From assembly GCA_964405405.1 (NCBI GenBank), contig CAYONT010000049.1, positions 1 through 12,460 of the forward strand: a DNA stretch of 12,460 bases, read 5' to 3'. The position numbers and the translations under genes are program-made. Under the pieces are notes generated by a model that saw nothing but the letters and a program-made list of their open reading frames with translations, did no database searches and was not told the origin of the DNA. Shown one piece after another: positions 6,498-12,460 of this stretch. The stretch comes from CAMCYM01 sp964405405. Lineage in GTDB: Bacteria; Bacteroidota; Bacteroidia; Flavobacteriales_D; Sanyastnellaceae. Numbering within the stretch: position 1 is the stretch's first letter; every line of letters starts with the position of its first letter.

Positions 6498-6878
6498 CTC
6501 CTGGCCCTGTGGGGCACGGCGTGCTCGACGCCGACCCCTCCGAGCAACGCGGCCGGCCCCGCCTCGCGCGACACCGTCCTGGCGCCCGCAGCCCCCTTGG
6601 CCGCCCCTGACCCGGCGATCGCCTCGCTCGACACCGTCGCCCTCCCGCTCGCCCAGCGCCAGGCCGCCTTCCGCGCCCTGCGTGCCGCCACGACCCGGGC
6701 CGCCCAAACCTGGCAACCCCCGGGGCCCGATGCCCCACCGGAAGACTGGGTGGCCGCGCGGAACCAGCGTTCCCGCCTCGAGGCGGCCACCTGGGGCGCC
6801 CTGGCCGACTCCCTGGGACTGGGGCTCGACGCGTTGGAGGGAATTTGGTCCGAAGGGGTCACCCGCGGCTGGGACTGA
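6462..6878 (+). CDS. Small predicted lipoprotein
   Basis: A 138-residue protein starting at ATG 6462. The N terminus MTLHRFARTSAALLALWGTAC is a lipoprotein signal with Cys21 as probable lipid anchor; the lipobox (GTAC) is imperfect at the -3 position but acceptable for Bacteroidota. A Pro/Ala-rich linker (22-55) leads to a helical C-terminal domain (about 60-138) ending SLGLGLDALEGIWSEGVTRG. I recognise no family. The start codon overlaps the stop of a 31-codon relic ORF (ATGA), so translation may be coupled to upstream reading. The likely operon partner is the deiodinase-like T9SS cargo. It ends tail-to-tail with a second small lipoprotein 41 bp away that has a similar plan. Cellular location: periplasmic face of the inner or outer membrane. 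Confidence 0.65.
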   Translation: MTLHRFARTSAALLALWGTACSTPTPPSNAAGPASRDTVLAPAAPLAAPDPAIASLDTVALPLAQRQAAFRALRAATTRAAQTWQPPGPDAPPEDWVAARNQRSRLEAATWGALADSLGLGLDALEGIWSEGVTRGWD

Positions 6879-6881
6879 CCC

Positions 6882-6902
6882 CGCTCCGCGCTCCGCGCTC
6901 CG
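6882..6902. repeat. 7-bp tandem repeat, three copies
   Basis: CGCTCCG is repeated three times, followed by a near copy CGCCCGG, in the 41-bp gap between the two convergent lipoprotein genes. No hairpin terminator is visible in this gap, so each gene may be read into the other. Confidence 0.7.
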
Positions 6903-6919
6903 CGCCCGGCTCCCCGCCC

Positions 6920-7369
6920 TCACTCGGGCAGCATGCGCGCAGCGTCAGGAAGCTGGGCGGCCATGGCTTCCACAGTCAGCCCATGCTTGTCGGAGATGAC
7001 CTGCAACATGCCCGAGTGGAAGCCCTGTGCCGCCTCGCGCCGGCGGGCGGGGTCGTCGGGGAACAGGGCCTGTGCCGTGGTCCAGCACTGGGTCTGGGCG
7101 CGCCGCAGTTCCCGCTCGATCGTGGTCCAGTCGGGCGTGACCGCCTGCGCCGATGGAGCCGCCTGCGCTGGGGCCGCCGGGCCCGCCGGAGCCGCCGAAG
7201 TGGGGGCGGTGGGGTCCGCGGAGGCTGCCGGCACCGGGGCCGCAGCTTCGGAGGGACCGGCATTGGGGGCAGCGCAGGCGGTCAGCAGGACCTTCATCGC
7301 GAGGAGCGAACCCAGGGCAACGGTGAGCGAGAAGGACCGGAGGTGGGTCTGGGAGAAAACGTGGAACAT
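6920..7369 (-). CDS. Small predicted lipoprotein
   Basis: A 149-residue protein from ATG 7369. The N terminus has a positive residue (R11), a hydrophobic stretch and the lipobox LLTAC with Cys32; a shorter start at the internal Met25 (MKVLLTAC) would give too short a signal. A long Ala/Pro/Ser/Thr-rich linker (33-75) is followed by a helical domain (about 78-149) with WTTIERELRRAQTQCW, then a segment ending HGLTVEAMAAQLPDAARMLPE. I recognise no family. The arrangement (lipid anchor, Pro/Ala linker, compact helical domain with a GL..(E/D)A motif) resembles the convergent lipoprotein gene at 6462, so they might be distant paralogues, but overall similarity is weak. It is divergently arranged with the M36 peptidase gene across a 108-bp gap. 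Confidence 0.65.
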   Translation of the reverse strand: MFHVFSQTHLRSFSLTVALGSLLAMKVLLTACAAPNAGPSEAAAPVPAASADPTAPTSAAPAGPAAPAQAAPSAQAVTPDWTTIERELRRAQTQCWTTAQALFPDDPARRREAAQGFHSGMLQVISDKHGLTVEAMAAQLPDAARMLPE

Positions 7370-7391
7370 GGTTGAAAGTTTGGCCTACAGC

Positions 7392-7403
7392 CTGAGGCCT
7401 CAG
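7392..7403. promoter_or_regulatory. 12-bp palindrome in the divergent promoter region
   Basis: CTGAGGCCTCAG is a perfect 12-bp palindrome between the divergent lipoprotein gene and peptidase gene. It could be an operator that serves both genes; a palindrome of this length can also arise by chance in GC-rich DNA. Confidence 0.25.
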
Positions 7404-7432
7404 CCGAAGTTACGACCTACGGGCGGTTCCTG

Positions 7433-7444
7433 CTTACCTTACGC
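7433..7444 (+). promoter_or_regulatory. Candidate Bacteroidota promoter element for the M36 gene
   Basis: TACCTTAC at 7435-7442, about 36 bases before ATG 7478, resembles the Bacteroidota -7 consensus TAnnTTTG (TACCTTTG is a common form). A possible weak -33 element, GTTA, lies at 7409-7412, about 22 bases upstream. Confidence 0.3.
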
Positions 7445-7477
7445 GCTCGGAACAGAACCGAAAAGAAATTGAGCACC

Positions 7478-10400
7478 ATGGAAATCGCACGGATCGCAAG
7501 GGAGTCAATGCGCTGGGGACGGCAGGGGTGGGTGGTAGCGGCAATGGGTTGGACGGCCCTGGGTTGGAGCCAGGAGGAATGGGTGTCTTACCGGGATCCG
7601 CTGGAGGTGCGGTTGCCGGCCGAGGCTGTGGCGGACCGGCCGGAGGCGACGGAGCAAGCGCGGCTGCGGAACGCTTGTTCCGGGTGGCGGACCTTTGCTG
7701 CGGAGCAGCCGCGCTGGCGGGCCGTGATGGATGGGCGGACCGGACTCCCGCACCGGGCTTTCGGGCCGGGCATTGACTACCCCGGGGACGACACCGAAGC
7801 GCGGGCCGCGGCCTTTGCCGCGGACGTGTTCCCGACCTTGGGCATCCCCGCGGACGTGTCCTGGACCGTTTGGGAGGGACAGGGACGCCACGACTGGGCC
7901 TTCGCCGCGCAGTCCGTGGATGGGTTTCCGGTCATCGGAGGCCGCGCGGTGACCAAATGGCGCGAAGGTGCCTTGGTGCTGTGGGGCGCCGATTGGTTCC
8001 CGGAAGCCGCGGTGCCGGCAGGGGAGTGGTTGCCGGAAGGGACCCTGCAGTCCTTGGCCACCGCCGGCTGCAACTTCGATGCGTGGGGCAACGTGGCCCC
8101 GACCGGTTACCAGGTGTTGCCGCTGCAACGGCCCGACGGCCGGCTCGAATTCCGGCTCATCCAGGAGTGGATGGTCGAAGGCCGCGTGGGCGCGCTGCCT
8201 CGCCGTTACCGCACGTGGGTGGACGTTTTGACAGGCCAAATCCACCTCAGACAAAACCTGGTCCAACACATCGATGGCCGGGTGGCGGTCCCCGCAACGG
8301 AGGGCAAACCCGAACGTGCCGTGCTCCGCATGGGGCTCGATCGCCCCGCGGCCCCCGCGACCCCCGCGACCCCCGCGGCGGACGAATCAGCCGCCTCCCT
8401 GCTCGTGATTTCGGGGATGGCCCAGGCGGACGTCCACGTGATGTACCCCTTTGAGCCGGCCGAATCCGCAGTCCTGCCGCACCTGCGCATCAACATCGGT
8501 GCGAACAACCTGTACGCGGACGCCGACGGCGGTTTTGTCACCAACTACAACGGCCCAGCCCAGGGCAACCTGACCCTGACCGGCCGCTGGAGCACCGTGT
8601 ACACTGCCGGCACCACCCCAGGCACCAGTGTGAACTGGGTCGATGGGTACAACAACCTCACCTTGAACAACTTGGGGAATGTGCGGGAACGTTCGGCCTA
8701 CCGGTCCACCTCGCTCATCCACGACCACATGAAGGTGTGGCTGCCGAGTTTCAACGGTTGCGACGAGTCCCTGACCACGAACCTGGATGTGGCCGGCGAG
8801 TGCAATGCTTTCTATGACGGCAGCAGCATCAACTTCTACAACCTCGGGGGCGGCTGCAATCCCACCTCGTTGATTGCGGACGTGGTTTGGCATGAATACG
8901 GCCATTACATCAACGACCGTTTTTACCAGTCCTTGGGCGCGTTCTTCAACAACGGCGCCATGAACGAAGGGTACGCCGACCTGTGGGCCATGTCCTTGGG
9001 CGACATCGCGGAAATCGGGAAGGGCTTTTACACCGACAACCAGGACGGCATCCGCAAGTACGATGCTGAACCCAAGGTTTACCCCCAAGACCTCGTCGGG
9101 GAGGTGCACGCCGATGGCGAAATCATCTGCGGCGCTTGGTACGACACGCACCTTTTGCTGGGCGGCGATTGGTCGGTGACGATGGGCTTGTTCGCCGATG
9201 CCTTCCCGGGTTTGCAGGCCACGGCCCAGAACGGCAACGAAGGCCAAGCCTTCACCGACGTCCTCATCGATGTGCTGCAGGCAGATGACGACGATGCGGA
9301 TTTGAGCAACGGGACGCCGAATGATTTGGCCATTGTGGAAGGGTTTGATATGCACGGCATTACGCTTTTCAGCTACGCGGAAATCGACCACTCGCCAGCG
9401 GAATTTGCGGCGGCGGAGGCACCCATCGAGGTGGTGGGCAGCACGGAGATTTTGTTTCCTTATTCGCTGTACTTCGATGCGGTGCGGATGTGGTACCGGA
9501 CGGAGTGGGGTGGAACCTGGGAGAGCGTGGTGATGGAGGAGGACGGATCGGACTACGTCGGGACAATTCCGGCGCAGGAACCGGGTACGGTGGTGGCGTA
9601 CTACCTGGGCATCACGGATGACTTCGGGGGCCTCAGTGCGGTGACGCCGCTCGCCGCCGCGGAACCGGGTGACCTTGCCAACCTGCCCCACTTCACATTG
9701 GTCGGGGTGGAGCCCATGTTGATCAACGACTCGGACGAGTACTCGGACTTCGGGGGCTGGACGACGGGGGTGCCGGCTTGGGACAACGCCACGACGGGCA
9801 TCTGGGACGAAGCGATTCCGGTGGGTTCGTATTCCGAGGCAAACAATCCGGCCACGGTGGTGGCGCCCACCCTGGACCACACGGTGGGGTTGGCGGGGTT
9901 CTGCTTTGTGACAGGGGTCAACCCGGGGGTGAATGCAGGCATCGGAGCGAACGATGTGGACGGTGGCAGCACCACCCTGCTCTCACCGGTCATTGACATG
10001 ACGGCGTTCACGGATCCGGTGATGACTTACTGGCGCTGGTATGTCAATGCCCCGCCTTCCGGTGCCAACCCGGCGACGGACTGGTGGCAGGTACAGGTGA
10101 CCGATGACGGAGGGGACACCTGGACGTATGTGGAGAACACGAAACAGCAGGACGTGAGCTGGCGGCGGATGGCCTTCCGGGTGGCGGAGGTGGTGGACCT
10201 GACGTCGGAGTTCCGCATGCGTTTCATTGCTTCGGACAGCCTGCGTTTGGGGGACTACCTCGACGGCGGATCGCTGGTGGAAGCGGCGGTGGACGACATC
10301 ATTTTGTACGATTTGGCCGTACCGGATGACATCGCGGAGGTAGGAGCGGGGCAGGGGGCAGGAGTGGTATTCCCCAATCCGGCCACGGAGGCTTTCCAAG

Positions 10401-10591
10401 CGACGGGCTGGGCACCACAGGCCACGGTGACGGTTTTCGATGCCCGCGGGCGGATGTGGGGCACGTTGCAAGCCGATTCCGACGGGGTGGTGCGTGGAGA
10501 TGCCGCAGGGTGGCCAGTGGGCAACTACTTGCTGCGGGGAGCGCAATCGGACGGAGTCCGGGTGGCACGGGTGCTTCAGGTGCAGCGCTGA
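7478..10591 (+). CDS. T9SS-secreted M36-like (fungalysin-type) metallopeptidase
   Basis: A 1037-residue precursor. ATG 7478 is used; ATG 7508 (MRWGRQGWVVAAMGWTALGW) has AAGGGAG just upstream and gives a cleaner signal peptide, so it may be the real start. Parts: signal peptide; FTP/PepSY-like propeptide (about 60-270, with VDGFPVIGGRAVTKWR); an Ala-Pro-Thr linker (about 290-305); zinc metallopeptidase domain with HEYGH (472-476, two His ligands and catalytic Glu) and NEGYAD (Glu497 as third ligand), then GEVHADGEIICGAWYDT, as in M36-type enzymes. After about residue 640 come beta-sandwich domains, including a jelly-roll/MAM-like region (about 750-955) with SPVIDMTAF and AAVDDIILYD. A T9SS type A sorting domain closes the protein (about 962-1037: FPNPATEAF, VFDARGRMWG, WPVGNYLLRG). 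Secreted or surface protease, propeptide-inhibited until processed; probably for extracellular protein breakdown. Convergent with batE. Confidence 0.88.
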   Translation: MEIARIARESMRWGRQGWVVAAMGWTALGWSQEEWVSYRDPLEVRLPAEAVADRPEATEQARLRNACSGWRTFAAEQPRWRAVMDGRTGLPHRAFGPGIDYPGDDTEARAAAFAADVFPTLGIPADVSWTVWEGQGRHDWAFAAQSVDGFPVIGGRAVTKWREGALVLWGADWFPEAAVPAGEWLPEGTLQSLATAGCNFDAWGNVAPTGYQVLPLQRPDGRLEFRLIQEWMVEGRVGALPRRYRTWVDVLTGQIHLRQNLVQHIDGRVAVPATEGKPERAVLRMGLDRPAAPATPATPAADESAASLLVISGMAQADVHVMYPFEPAESAVLPHLRINIGANNLYADADGGFVTNYNGPAQGNLTLTGRWSTVYTAGTTPGTSVNWVDGYNNLTLNNLGNVRERSAYRSTSLIHDHMKVWLPSFNGCDESLTTNLDVAGECNAFYDGSSINFYNLGGGCNPTSLIADVVWHEYGHYINDRFYQSLGAFFNNGAMNEGYADLWAMSLGDIAEIGKGFYTDNQDGIRKYDAEPKVYPQDLVGEVHADGEIICGAWYDTHLLLGGDWSVTMGLFADAFPGLQATAQNGNEGQAFTDVLIDVLQADDDDADLSNGTPNDLAIVEGFDMHGITLFSYAEIDHSPAEFAAAEAPIEVVGSTEILFPYSLYFDAVRMWYRTEWGGTWESVVMEEDGSDYVGTIPAQEPGTVVAYYLGITDDFGGLSAVTPLAAAEPGDLANLPHFTLVGVEPMLINDSDEYSDFGGWTTGVPAWDNATTGIWDEAIPVGSYSEANNPATVVAPTLDHTVGLAGFCFVTGVNPGVNAGIGANDVDGGSTTLLSPVIDMTAFTDPVMTYWRWYVNAPPSGANPATDWWQVQVTDDGGDTWTYVENTKQQDVSWRRMAFRVAEVVDLTSEFRMRFIASDSLRLGDYLDGGSLVEAAVDDIILYDLAVPDDIAEVGAGQGAGVVFPNPATEAFQATGWAPQATVTVFDARGRMWGTLQADSDGVVRGDAAGWPVGNYLLRGAQSDGVRVARVLQVQR

Positions 10592-10606
10592 GGGTGCAGC
10601 GCTGAG
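10579..10606. repeat. 14-bp tandem duplication over the peptidase stop codon
   Basis: GGTGCAGCGCTGAG occurs twice in direct succession. The first copy contains the functional TGA (10589-10591) and the second repeats it in another frame. The 43-bp gap to the convergent batE stop shows no hairpin terminator. Confidence 0.85.
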
Positions 10607-10634
10607 GGCGGTTCCGGCGGCGGGACTTCAGGCG

Positions 10635-11441
10635 TCAGATGGCTTCGAGCGCGGTGGCAGGCAGCCAGCCGACGTTGCCGTTGGCGATCTCGACTTCCCA
10701 CCACCCGCTCTGTTCCTGGAGCATGCGCACCTTGGTGCCCTCATGCAGGATGAACAGGGGAAGGGCATCGGCGCTCTGGGGAGCGCTGGTGACTTCGATG
10801 ATTTGGTCTAGGATGATGGCTTCTCGGCTGTTCAGGGCGCGCTGGTAGGTCGCATAGGCAAGGCCACCCAGCAACAGGGACAGCGACAGGGAAACGGTGC
10901 CGAGGGTTCCCCAAAGGCGGCGCAAGCCCAGCTCGCGCGCGCGCAACCGGATGGCGAGCAGGGCCCAGCCCAACAGCCACGCCGTCATGAAGCTGTTGCG
11001 CCAGAAGCCCAGTCGGCCTTTCGCCACGATGCGCGACCAGAGGTCCCGTAGCCCCATGGTGGGCAAGGGTTCGATGCGGTCCACGACTTGGGAACGGGCC
11101 AGGGCGAGGTTGTTCGCGGTGTCGTCGTCCTCGGGGCGGAGTTGGCGGGCGCGCTCGTAGTGGAGGATGGCCTCGCCCAAACGGCCTTGCTTGAAGCGGA
11201 CGTTGCCCAGGTTGTAGTGGGACTCGAAGTGGTTGTGGTCCACCAGCACGGCTTCGAATTGGGCAGCAGCCTCGTCGTACCGGCCTTCGGAGTAAGCAGC
11301 GGTGCCAGCGGCAAAGGCGGCCTCCGGCCCGCTGGCGCCCGCTTCCGGCCCACCGGTGGCGTCTTGGGCCCCAAGCGAGAGGGACAGCAGGCACCAAGCG
11401 GCCGTCCCCCCAAGCAACATCAGGGACTTCAGTTTTTCCAT
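10635..11441 (-). CDS. batE: BatE-like TPR/SH3 membrane protein
   Basis: A 268-residue protein from ATG 11441; the frame is open further upstream but that part lies inside batD and reads as non-coding. Parts: signal peptide (1-25, ending SLGAQ); TPR repeats (about 40-105: AFAAGTAAYSEGRYDEAAAQ, then YNLGNVRFKQGRLGEAILHY and NNLALARSQV); two membrane helices (about 151-166 and 178-198); and a bacterial SH3-like domain (about 209-268: HEGTKVRMLQEQSGWWEVE, then NGNVGWLPATALEAI). This is the BatE layout of the Bacteroides aerotolerance operon, whose Bat proteins work with a MoxR ATPase and a DUF58 protein at the inner membrane; their biochemical role is unsettled. The start overlaps the end of batD by 13 bp, showing co-transcription and likely translational coupling. 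It is the last gene of the operon here; the next gene is convergent. Confidence 0.85.
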   Translation of the reverse strand: MEKLKSLMLLGGTAAWCLLSLSLGAQDATGGPEAGASGPEAAFAAGTAAYSEGRYDEAAAQFEAVLVDHNHFESHYNLGNVRFKQGRLGEAILHYERARQLRPEDDDTANNLALARSQVVDRIEPLPTMGLRDLWSRIVAKGRLGFWRNSFMTAWLLGWALLAIRLRARELGLRRLWGTLGTVSLSLSLLLGGLAYATYQRALNSREAIILDQIIEVTSAPQSADALPLFILHEGTKVRMLQEQSGWWEVEIANGNVGWLPATALEAI

Positions 11442-12460
11442 TGGGATTCTGTTCGTTCGATGAGACGGCGTGCCTGCTCGAGGACCACGGGTGGGGCGGC
11501 CGCGAGCCCCGGGGCGAACCGGGCCCCCTCCACCTCTGTGAGCAAGGTCCGCCAGGCCGCCACCTCCTCTGGTGCGATGTGGCTGGCGAGTTCGGTCAGC
11601 ACAGCGGCTTGTCCGTATTGACTTCGTTGCCAAGCGAGTTTGGCACACAGATAGTCCTCCAATCCAGCGCCCAGCGCCTCAAAAAACCGGGGCCCGTTCC
11701 CCACCTCCGCTTGGGCCACCTTCAAAACCTTGCGCACCATGGCGGCCGCCCGGCGCTGGCGCGTCCCCAACCGATCTCGGTCCTCCGCCACCCGGCGGCG
11801 CTGCCCACCCCAAACCCACAGGAACACCCCGGGCCCCAGCAGCCACAGCGCCGCCCATCCCACCGTCCCCCCCAGCCCCGGCACCCGCCGGACAAACGGC
11901 CCTGGCGCCACCTTCTGAAACCGCACATCCTGGTTCAGCAGCGCAACGTCTGACTGCCCGACCCCGCCGCCCGCCGCCCCCGTTCCCCCCACCAGTGCCC
12001 CGTCGCGCGTCACCGTCAGCGTGCCCCCGCCCCCCTTCAAATCCACGTAACTCCCTTTTTTGTAATCGAAGTAGCTACAGGCCAAACCCGGCAAATCAAA
12101 GGTCCCCGGCGCCCGCGGAATGACCAGGTACTTGTACGTCCGCTTCCCCGATTCGCCCCCGGCTTGCACCGAAATGCGGTCCACCACCTCCGGCTCGAAC
12201 ACCTCGAAGTCGCTGGGCCACTGCAACTTCGGGGCCTGAATGAACTTCAGATGCCCCTGCCCAGCGAACTCGACCTCCACCGTCACCCCCTGGTTCAACG
12301 GCACCTCGGTGGCCCCCGTGCGCACCGTCAACTTCAACCCGCCAAAGGTTCCCAGCATCTCGGCGGGGGCCGGCTTAGGCAACGGCTTCACTTCAATCCG
12401 AACGGGTTGCGCCTTTTGTTGGACGGTTTGGCCTGAAAAAAAGCCCGTGCGCACATACCC
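11429..12460 (-). CDS. batD: BatD-like protein, C-terminal part (partial)
   Basis: The last 343 residues of BatD; the frame runs off the window at 12460 with no stop, so the true start is outside and the GTG at 12454 is internal. Visible parts: beta-sandwich repeats typical of BatD, with RIEVKPLPKPAP, GLKLTVRTGATEVPLNQGV, HLKFIQAPKLQWPSDFEVFE, and YKYLVIPRAPGTFDLPGL followed by YFDY; a Gly-rich linker; one membrane helix (WAALWLLGPGVFLWVWG) followed by RRR; and a cytoplasmic helical tail rich in Arg, Glu and Ala that ends RLIERTESQWKN. The protein family is an inner-membrane, mostly periplasmic component of the Bat (aerotolerance) system. It overlaps batE by 13 bp, with the batE ATG inside its final codons. 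The assignment is firm; only the N-terminal portion is missing. Confidence 0.88.
   Translation of the reverse strand, partial: GYVRTGFFSGQTVQQKAQPVRIEVKPLPKPAPAEMLGTFGGLKLTVRTGATEVPLNQGVTVEVEFAGQGHLKFIQAPKLQWPSDFEVFEPEVVDRISVQAGGESGKRTYKYLVIPRAPGTFDLPGLACSYFDYKKGSYVDLKGGGGTLTVTRDGALVGGTGAAGGGVGQSDVALLNQDVRFQKVAPGPFVRRVPGLGGTVGWAALWLLGPGVFLWVWGGQRRRVAEDRDRLGTRQRRAAAMVRKVLKVAQAEVGNGPRFFEALGAGLEDYLCAKLAWQRSQYGQAAVLTELASHIAPEEVAAWRTLLTEVEGARFAPGLAAAPPVVLEQARRLIERTESQWKN

Noticed and set aside
4864..6738. 624-codon open frame on the minus strand opposite the deiodinase-like gene
   Set aside because: Arg/Pro/His-rich translation with no recognisable domain; it runs antisense to a gene with a clear signal peptide, redox motif and sorting domain. 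It is a GC-rich shadow frame.
8351..8380. 9-bp CCCGCGACC-type repeat in the M36 gene
   Set aside because: It encodes an ordinary Ala-Pro-Thr linker between propeptide and catalytic domain; low-complexity coding, not a separate element.
8387..9880. 497-codon open frame on the minus strand within the M36 gene
   Set aside because: It lies opposite the zinc-binding region and reads as low-information Arg/His/Val-rich sequence; a shadow of the real gene.
11442..11648. 69-residue N-terminal extension of BatE
   Set aside because: It lies within batD in another frame, is Arg-rich, and would hide the signal peptide that begins at ATG 11441.
1..12460. CRISPR array, tRNA/rRNA genes, insertion sequences
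   Set aside because: No regularly spaced repeats, cloverleaf-like sequence, ribosomal RNA signature or transposase motif was found by reading both strands.

Overview
The window looks like a piece of a GC-rich Bacteroidota genome, probably Flavobacteriales-like. The signs are two proteins ending in type IX secretion (T9SS) sorting domains, a Fibrobacter-succinogenes-major (FISUMP) domain protein, a batD-batE gene pair, a TPR/transmembrane/LuxR-like-HTH regulator, and several predicted lipoproteins. No rRNA, tRNA, CRISPR array, transposase or integrase gene was seen. The placement rests on gene content only.

Layout. (1) Bases 1-302 hold the 3' end of a plus-strand FISUMP-domain gene and a textbook intrinsic terminator. 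(2) Bases 332-2818 (minus) encode a very unusual membrane regulator: two successive sensor/TM/HTH modules in one polypeptide. About 70 bp upstream lies a near-perfect CRP-type palindrome. (3) Bases about 3000-3892 are poorly coding; they contain a probable frameshifted minus-strand gene and an unassigned stretch. (4) Bases 3893-4651 (minus) encode a GT29/sialyltransferase-like glycosyltransferase. (5) Bases 4882-6878 (plus) hold a T9SS-exported deiodinase/redoxin-like protein followed by a small lipoprotein. A 92-bp tandem duplication covers the gene junction and leaves a 31-codon decoy ORF that ends exactly on the lipoprotein start codon. (6) Bases 6920-7369 (minus) encode a second small lipoprotein, tail-to-tail with the first. 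(7) Bases 7478-10591 (plus) encode a large M36-like (fungalysin-type) metallopeptidase with a T9SS sorting domain. (8) Bases 10635-12460 (minus) hold batE and the 3' part of batD, overlapping by 13 bp and belonging to a Bacteroides-aerotolerance (Bat) type operon that continues beyond the window.

How the genes fit together. The deiodinase-like protein and the M36 peptidase are predicted to leave the cell through the T9SS and to act at the surface or outside. BatD and BatE are inner-membrane proteins with periplasmic parts. The double-HTH protein could carry an envelope signal across the inner membrane to DNA, and the CRP-like site suggests its own transcription is under global control. No single pathway unites the whole window. 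The most novel items are the duplicated sensor-HTH regulator with its operator, the T9SS deiodinase-like cargo with its duplicated junction, and the orphan GT29-like enzyme.
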